From positions 1 through 9,796 of the forward strand of contig JBLIOL010000217.1 of NCBI GenBank assembly GCA_047639615.1: 9,796 nt of DNA, in the 5' to 3' direction. The stretch comes from CAYWNK01 sp047639615 (GTDB lineage Bacteria; Planctomycetota; UBA1135; GCA-002686595). Each line of letters begins with the position of its first letter. The first letter of the stretch is position 1. The position numbers were made by a program, and so were the translations under genes. Of this stretch, positions 1-6,352 are shown piece by piece. Below the pieces are notes generated by a model that did no database searches, was not told the origin of the DNA, and was given only the letters and a program-made list of their open reading frames with translations.

Positions 1-1
1 G

Positions 2-316
2 GCACTGACCCTTGGAGCTGAGGGTGATAGCCTCGACTTCTCGTTGGAGACACAAGCGGACAGTCCTCTCGGGCGGCACAAGCAGTTGTTCTGCACCGCG
101 CGCTTCGAGACGGAGGAGGGCGTGGTGATGCACCGACTGACGGCGGCGCCGTTGATTATCAATGCCCCGCGGCCTGCGGCGATAGCGCCGGTACCTAAGC
201 CTGAGCCCGTAGCGGTAGAGGCGGCTGTCAAGAAGCCCAAGGTGCTTACGCGGCTCGAGAAATTACGACTGGAACATGCCAAGGCCATGCGAGCGCGGGC
301 TGGCGAGGACTCGTGA
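2..316 (+). CDS. C-terminal part of a probable PPC-domain secreted protein (5' truncated)
   Basis: The reading frame is open from the left edge of the window to the TGA at 314-316, so about 104 C-terminal residues of a longer protein are visible. The first 55 or so residues (ALTLGAEGDSLDFSL..., then GRHKQLFCTARFETEEG..., then HRLTAAPLIINAP) resemble, from memory, the end of planctomycete proteins annotated as pre-peptidase C-terminal (PPC) domain or 'serine proteinase', which often lie beside DUF1549/DUF1553 genes. A Pro/Ala/Val/Lys-rich linker follows, then a charged tail with LTRLEKLRLEHAKAMRARAG, probably helical. The stop codon overlaps the next gene's ATG (TGATG), so the two are very likely translationally coupled. 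Internal TTG (44) and ATG codons are not needed as starts because the frame continues upstream. The coding call is firm; the family name is an inference from a short tail and gene order. Confidence 0.7.
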   Translation, partial: ALTLGAEGDSLDFSLETQADSPLGRHKQLFCTARFETEEGVVMHRLTAAPLIINAPRPAAIAPVPKPEPVAVEAAVKKPKVLTRLEKLRLEHAKAMRARAGEDS

Positions 317-318
317 TG
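305..318 (+). promoter_or_regulatory. Ribosome binding site and TGATG stop/start overlap
   Basis: GAGGA at 305-309 lies 6 nt before the ATG at 316-318, and the A of that ATG is the last base of the upstream TGA. This supports ATG 316 over the GTG at 313 as the start of the DUF1549/DUF1553 gene, and indicates coupled translation with the upstream gene. Confidence 0.6.
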
Positions 319-2784
319 AAGCGCACAGGAACACGGGCGGTCACTGCATGGTTGGCGGCACTGCTGGTAGGCGCGTCCCTTGCGCGTGGCACGTCGAACG
401 AGGAGGAGACGGTAGCGGCGCTGGCCTCAATTGAGGTCTGGCCGGCAACGCTCAACCTCGATAGCCAGCGGGATCGCCAGGGCTTCATGGTCTTTGCGAC
501 GGACGCCTCGGGCTTGCAGCGGGATGTGACGGCGGAGGCTGTGGCGAGCTTGGAGAATGCCTCTCTCGCGAGTTTGGACGGAGGTGTCCTCTCCCCCTTG
601 GGGAACGGTGCGACCCAGATGCATGTGAGCTTCGGCGGCATGCAGGTGGACGTGCCGGTGCAGGTACGCGCAGCAGGGACGCGCGCGGACTTGAGCTTTC
701 AGCTGGACGTGATGCCGGTGCTCACCGCTGCCGGTTGCAACACTGGTAGTTGCCATGGCAAGGCCAGCGGTCAGGACGGTTTCCGACTCTCCCTCTTTGG
801 CTTTGACCCCGATGGAGATCACCGGCGACTGACCCAGGAACGACCTGGTCGGCGTTTGAATTTGGCCTTCCCTGATTCCAGCCTGGTGTTGGAGAAGGCC
901 AGCTCCGCCGTTCCCCACACGGGGGGCATGCTGTTCGAGCGCGGTAGCCCGAAGTACATGGTGCTGCATGAGTGGATTGGCGCTGGCGCGATCGCGGATG
1001 CGGGCGAGCTGCCGACGGTCACGAGCTTGGAGCTCTATCCGCCCGAGGTGTTGCTCAAGGGACGCGGCCAGACGGTGCAGCTCAGCGTGCGTGCGATCTA
1101 CTCGGATGGTAGCGACCGTGATGTGACCGATTTGGCGCGCCTCGGTTCCAGTAACGATGTCAGCATTGCTCTGGGCCCCGGGGGCCTGGTGACGTCGGGC
1201 GAGCCGGGGGAGGCTTTCATTACGGCGGGCTACGCCACCAGCGCCGTAGGCATCCCCTTGGTAGTCTTGCCTGAGGGTGAGGAGCGGTCCTACGAAGATC
1301 CGGCGGAGACCATTCTCCCGGCCAACTATGTGGACGAGTTGATCGAGACCAAGCTGCGCAAGCTGCGTGTCTCGCCCTCAGACCTGTGCGATGACTCGAC
1401 CTTCCTGCGGCGCGTGCACTTGGACATCGTGGGCTTGCTGCCGACACCGCAGGAACGCTCCGACTTCCTCAGCGATCCCGATCCGCGCAAGCGTGCTCGA
1501 CGCATCGAAGAGCTGCTCGGACGCAAGGAGTTCGCTCAGCTGTGGGTCATGAAGTGGGCCGAGCTGCTCCAGATCCGCTCGGATCAACGCGTGAGCAGCA
1601 AAGGTGCGTTGTTGTACTTCGAGTGGTTGCAGCAGTGCATCGCCGAAGGCATGCCCGTGGACGAGATGGTAAGGCGTATCCTGGGTGCTACCGGCAGCAC
1701 CTTTACTTCGCCCGCTTCCAATCTCTATCAGGGAGAGACGGATACTCTGCTGCTCTCGGAGAATGTGGCTCAGGCCTTCCTGGGCATTCGCCTGCAGTGC
1801 GCCCAGTGTCACAACCATCCCTTCGACCGCTGGACCCAGGACGACTACTACGGGTTCGCGGCCTTCTTCGCTCAAGTGGGGCGCAAGCGTGCTGAAGATC
1901 CGCGCGACACGATCATCTTCAACAAGCGCAGTGGAGAGGTGAAGCACCCGGTGGGTGGGCGCACGATGGCGCCTAAGTTCCTCGGCGAATCGGAACCGGC
2001 CGAGAAGGGACGTGATCGTCGCGTGGTGCTGGCCGATTGGCTGACCGCTGGCGAGAACCCTTGGTTCGCGCGCTCGTTGGCAAACCGTGTGTGGTCGCAC
2101 TTTATGGGGCGCGGGATCGTGGAAGAGGTGGACGACTTCCGGGTCTCCAACCCGCCTTCAAATGGACCCTTGCTCGACAGCCTTGCAGAGCATCTTGTGC
2201 AGTACAAGTTTGACTTCAAGAGCCTGGTGCGCGACATCTGCAACAGTCGCGCCTACCAGCGCTCGACGGAGACCAACGACACCAACGCCTACGACCTGCT
2301 GGGGCACTCGCACGCGACACTGCGGCGCTTGCGTTCTGAGACACTCTTGGATGTGCTTTGTCAGGCGACGGAGGTTCCCGAGAAGCTGAGCGGGTTACCG
2401 ATAGGCTCCCGTGCAGTTCAGATCGCTGACGGCGCCACCAGCAACTACTTCCTGCGTGCCTTTGGCCGCAGCACGCGTGAGAGCGTGGATGCTTGTTCTG
2501 TCTCCACGGCGCCGAACCTGAGTCAGGCCTTGCACTTGCTCAACGGACGCACGGTCAACAGCAAGGTTGAGAAGAGCCCAGTGATCAGGCGCAGTCTCAA
2601 GGAAGGGCGTACGCCCGAGGCTGTGCTGGTGGAGCTCTATGTGCGCTGCTTGACGCGCCCGCCCACGGCTGTGGAGTTAGAGCACTTGAGCGCTCACCTA
2701 CCGGCCGATGGCGACCCAGTACCCGCCTTGGAGGATGCCTTTTGGGCCATCCTGAATTCTCGAGAGTTCCTTTTTCTGCGCTAG
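316..2784 (+). CDS. DUF1549/DUF1553 protein with Ig-like regions and c-type haem motifs
   Basis: A secreted planctomycete protein of 822 residues, counted from ATG 316 (GTG 313 adds one). Residues 1-25 form a signal peptide (MKRTGTRAV, hydrophobic core, GASLARG). Residues about 36-120 and 235-320 look like bacterial Ig-like (BIG2-type) domains. Between them is a cytochrome-like segment with C141-NTGS-C146-H147-G, followed by GFRLSLFGFDPDGD and GRRLNLAFPDSSLVLEK, typical of this family. DUF1549 spans about 337-510 and ends in the classical CxxCH motif C495-AQ-C498-H499 (CAQCHNHPFDRW). DUF1553 runs from about 566 (DRRVVLADWLTAGENPWFARSLANRVW) to the end (AFWAILNSREFLFLR). Both cysteine motifs could hold covalent haem, but the first is C-x4-CH, not CxxCH. 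Length and domain order are normal, with no frameshift. It is the middle gene of a tight operon with a cytochrome c-WD40 gene 3 nt downstream. In my knowledge no biochemical activity is established for the family. Family assignment is firm; haem binding is inferred. Confidence 0.93.
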   Translation: MKRTGTRAVTAWLAALLVGASLARGTSNEEETVAALASIEVWPATLNLDSQRDRQGFMVFATDASGLQRDVTAEAVASLENASLASLDGGVLSPLGNGATQMHVSFGGMQVDVPVQVRAAGTRADLSFQLDVMPVLTAAGCNTGSCHGKASGQDGFRLSLFGFDPDGDHRRLTQERPGRRLNLAFPDSSLVLEKASSAVPHTGGMLFERGSPKYMVLHEWIGAGAIADAGELPTVTSLELYPPEVLLKGRGQTVQLSVRAIYSDGSDRDVTDLARLGSSNDVSIALGPGGLVTSGEPGEAFITAGYATSAVGIPLVVLPEGEERSYEDPAETILPANYVDELIETKLRKLRVSPSDLCDDSTFLRRVHLDIVGLLPTPQERSDFLSDPDPRKRARRIEELLGRKEFAQLWVMKWAELLQIRSDQRVSSKGALLYFEWLQQCIAEGMPVDEMVRRILGATGSTFTSPASNLYQGETDTLLLSENVAQAFLGIRLQCAQCHNHPFDRWTQDDYYGFAAFFAQVGRKRAEDPRDTIIFNKRSGEVKHPVGGRTMAPKFLGESEPAEKGRDRRVVLADWLTAGENPWFARSLANRVWSHFMGRGIVEEVDDFRVSNPPSNGPLLDSLAEHLVQYKFDFKSLVRDICNSRAYQRSTETNDTNAYDLLGHSHATLRRLRSETLLDVLCQATEVPEKLSGLPIGSRAVQIADGATSNYFLRAFGRSTRESVDACSVSTAPNLSQALHLLNGRTVNSKVEKSPVIRRSLKEGRTPEAVLVELYVRCLTRPPTAVELEHLSAHLPADGDPVPALEDAFWAILNSREFLFLR

Positions 2785-2787
2785 AGC

Positions 2788-5055
2788 ATGCTTCGATTTC
2801 AACGCACCTGGGTCTTAGCCCTGACGCTTGGCCTGCAACTGGCGAACCAGACTAGCGCCTCGATCTTGCTCGATGATGAGGGCCCGACGGATCCGCCGCC
2901 CAACTACGAGGATCACATCGCCGAGATCATGAGCGACTATTGCGTCTCCTGTCACCGAGGGAGTCGCGCGCGCAATGGTTTGCAGCTGCAGAGCTTGGGG
3001 GCCATGCTCGAGGGTGGTAGCTCGGGGCCTGCGTTGATCCCCGGTGATCCCGGGGGCAGCTTGATGTTGCAGCTTATGCGACACGAGCGCGAACCCTTCA
3101 TGCCAGAGGACGAGGACAAGCTCGAGGACGCGGTGCTGGACTTGGTCAGCGCGTGGATCGAGGCCGGTGCGCCGGCAAGTGCTACCAGCGGACCTAGCGG
3201 TGGAGCAGGGAACGTCCTGGTGGTTGCGCCAGAGCCAGTCAGAGAGCGCGTGGTCTTGCACGGAACCGAGCCGGTGGCTGCCTTGCCGGTCGGCGTGCGT
3301 ACGGCGCCGCTGTGGTGGGCGTCGCGCGGCAACGCGGTCATCGCGCTCGCCGCCAGCCCAACGGTCAACCTGGTGGCGATCGGCGGTCATCGTCAGATCA
3401 GTCTCTACGACCCTAGCACTGGTAGTGTGCTCGGCATGCTCGCCTTTCCCGAGGGGCAGGTGCACGAGTTGCGCTTCAGTCAGAGCGGCGCCTTGCTCTT
3501 GGCGGGCGGCGGTCGCGGCGGCGAGTCTGGCAGCGTGGTCATCTTCGATGTGGTCAGTGGGGAGCGACGCTTCCTGCTGGGCGCGGAGCCCGACAGTGTG
3601 CTCTCGGCCGACATCTCCAGTGACTTGGGTTTGGTGGCCTTGGGTGGAGTGGATGGCATTCTGCGCGTGTTCTCAACCGAGAGCGGCGAGCAGCTCTACA
3701 TCTCCGAGAAGCACACGGATTGGATCACGGCCGTGGCCTTCAGCCCCGATGGCGTGCTGCTGGCGAGTGCGGACCGTGCCGGCGGACTCGTGGTCTGGGA
3801 AGCGCTTACGGGACGTGAGTTTCACCCGCTTGGCCCGCGCAAGTCCGGTGTCGAGGCTCTGGCGTGGCGTTCTGATTCCTTGCTGCTCGCGAGCGGCGCT
3901 CAGGATGGTGAGCTAGCCCTGTACGAGATGCAGGCAGGTAAACAGTTGCGCAGTTGGAAGTCCCACGGTGGCGTGCTCGGATTGGACTACCTGGCGAATG
4001 GACAACTGCTCAGCTCCGGACGGGATGCCCGTGCTCGGATTTGGGATGACGCGGGCAAGGAACAAGCACACTTCGATGGTGCGCAGCGATTGGCCGGCAG
4101 TTGTGCGGCGAGTTTCGATGGCAAGCTGCTGATGGTCGGCGATATGGCGGGGCTCGTGCGCGTCTATGAAGCTGGCAAACCTCAAGCCGTACGCAGCCTG
4201 CGCGCGAACCCGGCCACTGAGTTGGAGTTGGCAGCTGGCCGTGCGAGCGCTGCTGCTCAGCGGACGCTTGCGGTCTATGACGAGCTTATGCTGCGCTACA
4301 AGGCCAGCAGCGATCAGGTGCTTGCCTCGAGCGCGAGCTTCGACAAGGCGAAGCAAGCCGAGGAAAGTCTTGGTGCGCAGCATCAGGCGGCGCTGCTGGC
4401 TCAGGCGACAGCCTTGGAAAATTCAAACCGCGCGAGCGCTGCCGCGGCGCCGGCGGCGGTCAGCTCACGCTTGGCGGGCGAGCGCCTCGCTGGCCTGACG
4501 AAGGACTTGGAACGCGCTCGCATGGCGTCGCAGCAGCGAAGTGCTGCGAGCCTCGAGGTGGCTCGGCAGCAGGTGATACTGGAGCGTGCACTGCAGGCGG
4601 CAGCCGATAGCATGCGGGCGCAAATCGAGGCTGAGTTGGAGCTGGTCAGCAGTCAGCTCGAAGGAGCACTCGCGCTGGCGCGTCTCGCGGCGGCTGAGCA
4701 GGCGAGTCTCGAGACCCAGGAGGCCAGTGCAAGCTTGCAGCGCGAGCTTTGGGTTGAGATCGAAACGCCCCTGAATGCTACCGCGCAGACCTGTGCGCAG
4801 AGCCTGAAGGAGAGCCAGGGCCAGGTGCAACTCCTTGCCAAGGACTGGAAGCAAGCTAAGGCGTCCTTCGCAGCTGCGCAAAGTGCCTTGGCTGGGCATC
4901 AAGCTGCTCTAGTGGCACAGGATGCGCCGCGGCTAGCGGCGCTGGCCGAGCGCGACCATGCCGCTCAAGAGCGGCAGGTAGCCCAGGCCGCCTGGGGGGA
5001 GCAACGTCAGCAGATCGAAATCGAATCCGGCCGAGTGTTGCTCCCCACAGACTGA
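2788..5055 (+). CDS. Secreted cytochrome c (PSCyt1-type)-WD40-coiled-coil protein
   Basis: A 755-residue protein with three parts. A signal peptide (MLRFQRTWVLALTLGLQLANQTSAS) is followed by a planctomycete-type cytochrome c domain at about 38-130. This has the haem motif C52-VS-C55-H56, the family phrase LIPGDPGGSLMLQLM, and M105 in PFMPEDEDKL as the likely distal haem ligand. Residues about 184-461 contain seven WD40-like repeats, for example ITAVAFSPDGVLLASADRAGGLVVW and VEALAWRSDSLLLASGAQDGELALY, which would make one seven-bladed propeller. Residues about 475-745 are Ala/Gln/Glu-rich and strongly helical, probably a long coiled coil. I see no membrane segment after the signal peptide, so export to the periplasm or cell surface is likely. 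The start lies 3 nt after the preceding stop with no good Shine-Dalgarno sequence, suggesting translational coupling. A scaffold that places a haem next to a protein-binding propeller is an inference; no substrate can be named. Confidence 0.92.
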   Translation: MLRFQRTWVLALTLGLQLANQTSASILLDDEGPTDPPPNYEDHIAEIMSDYCVSCHRGSRARNGLQLQSLGAMLEGGSSGPALIPGDPGGSLMLQLMRHEREPFMPEDEDKLEDAVLDLVSAWIEAGAPASATSGPSGGAGNVLVVAPEPVRERVVLHGTEPVAALPVGVRTAPLWWASRGNAVIALAASPTVNLVAIGGHRQISLYDPSTGSVLGMLAFPEGQVHELRFSQSGALLLAGGGRGGESGSVVIFDVVSGERRFLLGAEPDSVLSADISSDLGLVALGGVDGILRVFSTESGEQLYISEKHTDWITAVAFSPDGVLLASADRAGGLVVWEALTGREFHPLGPRKSGVEALAWRSDSLLLASGAQDGELALYEMQAGKQLRSWKSHGGVLGLDYLANGQLLSSGRDARARIWDDAGKEQAHFDGAQRLAGSCAASFDGKLLMVGDMAGLVRVYEAGKPQAVRSLRANPATELELAAGRASAAAQRTLAVYDELMLRYKASSDQVLASSASFDKAKQAEESLGAQHQAALLAQATALENSNRASAAAAPAAVSSRLAGERLAGLTKDLERARMASQQRSAASLEVARQQVILERALQAAADSMRAQIEAELELVSSQLEGALALARLAAAEQASLETQEASASLQRELWVEIETPLNATAQTCAQSLKESQGQVQLLAKDWKQAKASFAAAQSALAGHQAALVAQDAPRLAALAERDHAAQERQVAQAAWGEQRQQIEIESGRVLLPTD

Positions 5056-5058
5056 ACT

Positions 5059-5070
5059 CGAACTAGTTCG
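5059..5070. repeat. 12-bp perfect palindrome between convergent genes
   Basis: CGAACTAGTTCG is its own reverse complement. It starts 4 nt after the + strand stop codon of the cytochrome-WD40 gene and includes the stop codon (TAG, read as cta at 5063-5065) of the - strand gene. As RNA it gives only a 4-bp stem with a 4-nt loop and no U-run follows, so it is at best a weak bidirectional terminator. A chance palindrome is quite possible. Confidence 0.35.
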
Positions 5071-6109
5071 TGAAGGTCGCCGACAACGCGTTGGTGGTGT
5101 TGGCGTTGCTGCAGGGCGAGTTCGGATCGGTGTCACGGAAGTAGAGCTGGAAGTTCCAGGTCGTTCCGGACGTGATGCAGCCGATCATGGGGTTCACGAT
5201 CGAGCCGTTGCAGGAGAGGTTGACGATGCCGGGACCGAGGTCAATGCTGCCATTGGCGCCGGTGTTGGTCACGGGCAGGAGGCGGATGATCTTGTTCATC
5301 GGCCCACCGAGGCAAAGCAGTCCGCCACCGATGGTGTTCATGACCGGACCTGTGTTACGAGCCATCAAGAAGAGGGCAGATTCGTTGGTGGGTAGGTTGA
5401 CAGCGTGCAGGGTCAAGTCATCGGCGGCGACGGAGGTCGAACCGCTCCAGCCGAGGATGCCACCGATGCCGGTGGAGTTGGCGCAGCCGCTACCGCCGGC
5501 GGGGTCGTTGTTGCCACAGGGGCAGCCGCTCGTGCCTTCGCAGATCGTGATCACAGAATCGTCGCAGGCGGGGCCCAGGATCATGTTGGTACGGCAGTCG
5601 TTGCCGTCTTTCATCTGAAACTCGGTCGCGGCAGCTTCTACGACGCCTGCGAAGGTGACGGAGAAGATGTCAAAGGTGTCGCAGGGAACTTCGACGTCCC
5701 ACTTGACGATTTCGACGCTGGTGTCGCCAACGCCAAAGCCACAGCTCGGGTCGCCGGAGCCGTTGACCGCGTGTGTGATAGTGGGGGAGGAGCCGACGAT
5801 GGTCAGGCCGTTGAAGGTGCACACCGGAATCTTCAGGGAGGCGTGGCTGACGTTCATCACGTTCGCGCAGCTGTTGCCGTTCGAGCCGGGGCCCGTGATC
5901 TGATAGGCGAAGACGCTGTTGCCCATGGCGTCGATGACGGGGAACTCGCCATTGGGGCCGCAGATAGCCTCGACCACGTAGCCGGGGGTGGTCTCGAAGC
6001 AGAGTAGTTGGGCTGCGTCGGCGGGGGAGCAGAGACCGTCCGGGCCGTTGGCGAGGGCGAGGGCGGGAAGGGAAATAGCCAGCATGCTGGCGACGAGGAG
6101 AGTTTTCAT
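5063..6109 (-). CDS. Secreted Cys-rich protein with planctomycete CPCGN-type C-terminal domain
   Basis: A 348-residue protein with a clear signal peptide (MKTLLVASMLAISLPALALA, cleavage before NG). The mature part contains 17 cysteines and many Gly, Asn, Ser and Thr residues, consistent with a disulfide-bonded extracellular beta-rich protein. Residues about 22-185 form an N-terminal region I do not recognise. From about 190 to the end there is a recurrent module: C196-P-C198-GNN, GCANSTGIGGIL, SVAADDLTLHAVNLP, LFLMARNTG, GGGLLCLGG, then NFQLYFRDT near the end. I recall this module at the C-terminus of many secreted proteins in Saltatorellus-like planctomycetes; its function is unknown to me. 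The start has no obvious Shine-Dalgarno sequence but gives an ideal signal peptide. The gene is convergent with the upstream operon (7-bp gap) and divergent from the HEFFH gene, so it is probably its own transcription unit. Export is well supported; the role (matrix, adhesion or surface display) is speculative. Confidence 0.85.
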   Translation of the reverse strand: MKTLLVASMLAISLPALALANGPDGLCSPADAAQLLCFETTPGYVVEAICGPNGEFPVIDAMGNSVFAYQITGPGSNGNSCANVMNVSHASLKIPVCTFNGLTIVGSSPTITHAVNGSGDPSCGFGVGDTSVEIVKWDVEVPCDTFDIFSVTFAGVVEAAATEFQMKDGNDCRTNMILGPACDDSVITICEGTSGCPCGNNDPAGGSGCANSTGIGGILGWSGSTSVAADDLTLHAVNLPTNESALFLMARNTGPVMNTIGGGLLCLGGPMNKIIRLLPVTNTGANGSIDLGPGIVNLSCNGSIVNPMIGCITSGTTWNFQLYFRDTDPNSPCSNANTTNALSATFTN

Positions 6110-6155
6110 AGCGCGTGGTTGCGAAGTAAGAGGTATGGGCCTCCAGGCAACTGCT

Positions 6156-6174
6156 CTGAACCGCTTCGGTTCAG
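6156..6174. repeat. Perfect 8-bp hairpin in the divergent intergenic region
   Basis: CTGAACCG (6156-6163) and CGGTTCAG (6167-6174) are perfect inverted repeats around a CTT loop. The element lies 47 nt upstream of the - strand gene's ATG, so it could be in that gene's 5' untranslated region, a terminator-like block between the divergent units, or a protein-binding site. TTTGG follows on the + strand, which is not a true U-tract. Confidence 0.55.
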
Positions 6175-6180
6175 TTTGGA

Positions 6181-6234
6181 ATCCAGCTGGCTGATCCCCT
6201 CGTCATAAGTGGGAGGGGCGTTACGAAGCTGGAT
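6181..6234. repeat. Nested inverted repeat
   Basis: The outer arms ATCCAGCT (6181-6188) and AGCTGGAT (6227-6234) are perfect 8-bp complements. They enclose CCCCTC (6196-6201) and GAGGGG (6213-6218), perfect 6-bp complements around an 11-nt loop. The internal loops are of nearly equal size (7 and 8 nt), as expected for one long interrupted stem. Function is unknown. Confidence 0.45.
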
Positions 6235-6237
6235 AAT
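6232..6237 (+). promoter_or_regulatory. Possible -10 element (GATAAT)
   Basis: GATAAT matches the sigma-70 -10 consensus at five of six positions and lies about 120 nt before the ATG of the HEFFH gene. The bases where a -35 box should be (around 6209-6214, GTGGGA) do not match TTGACA. This is a weak candidate only. Confidence 0.2.
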
Positions 6238-6252
6238 AGGGGATTGCATCTA

Positions 6253-6283
6253 AGCCCTGGGCCCCAAAGGGGCTGATTGGGCT
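6253..6283. repeat. Two-tier hairpin upstream of the HEFFH gene
   Basis: AGCCC (6253-6257) pairs with GGGCT (6279-6283). Inside these arms GCCCC (6261-6265) pairs with GGGGC (6269-6273) around an AAA loop. No U-run follows, so it does not look like an intrinsic terminator. Being 70-100 nt before the + strand start codon, it could be a leader-RNA structure. GGGG-containing parts of this region can also pair with GCCCC near 6333-6338. Confidence 0.45.
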
Positions 6284-6352
6284 ACTCAGGCATCCTTTAG
6301 GCCTTCGTATGGCATGCTTTGGGGGTCTGAGAGCCCCTCTTGCCCATTGACG

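Noticed and set aside
1378..2100. Open frame on the - strand (240 codons) inside the DUF1549/DUF1553 gene
   Set aside because: The opposite strand encodes continuous, family-typical DUF1549 sequence with CAQCHNHPFDRW. The antisense product has no recognisable feature.
2815..3465. Open frame on the - strand (216 codons) inside the cytochrome-WD40 gene
   Set aside because: It is antisense to the cytochrome domain and first WD40 repeats, with Arg/His-rich composition and no start signals.
5405..6007. Open frame on the + strand (200 codons) opposite the Cys-rich gene
   Set aside because: The translation is a Gly/Ala/Val/Asp-rich low-complexity string, while the - strand has a signal peptide and a recognisable C-terminal module.
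6183..6190. CCAGCTGG 8-bp palindrome as a separate regulatory site
   Set aside because: It overlaps the left arm of the larger nested repeat at 6181-6234 and is short enough to occur by chance.
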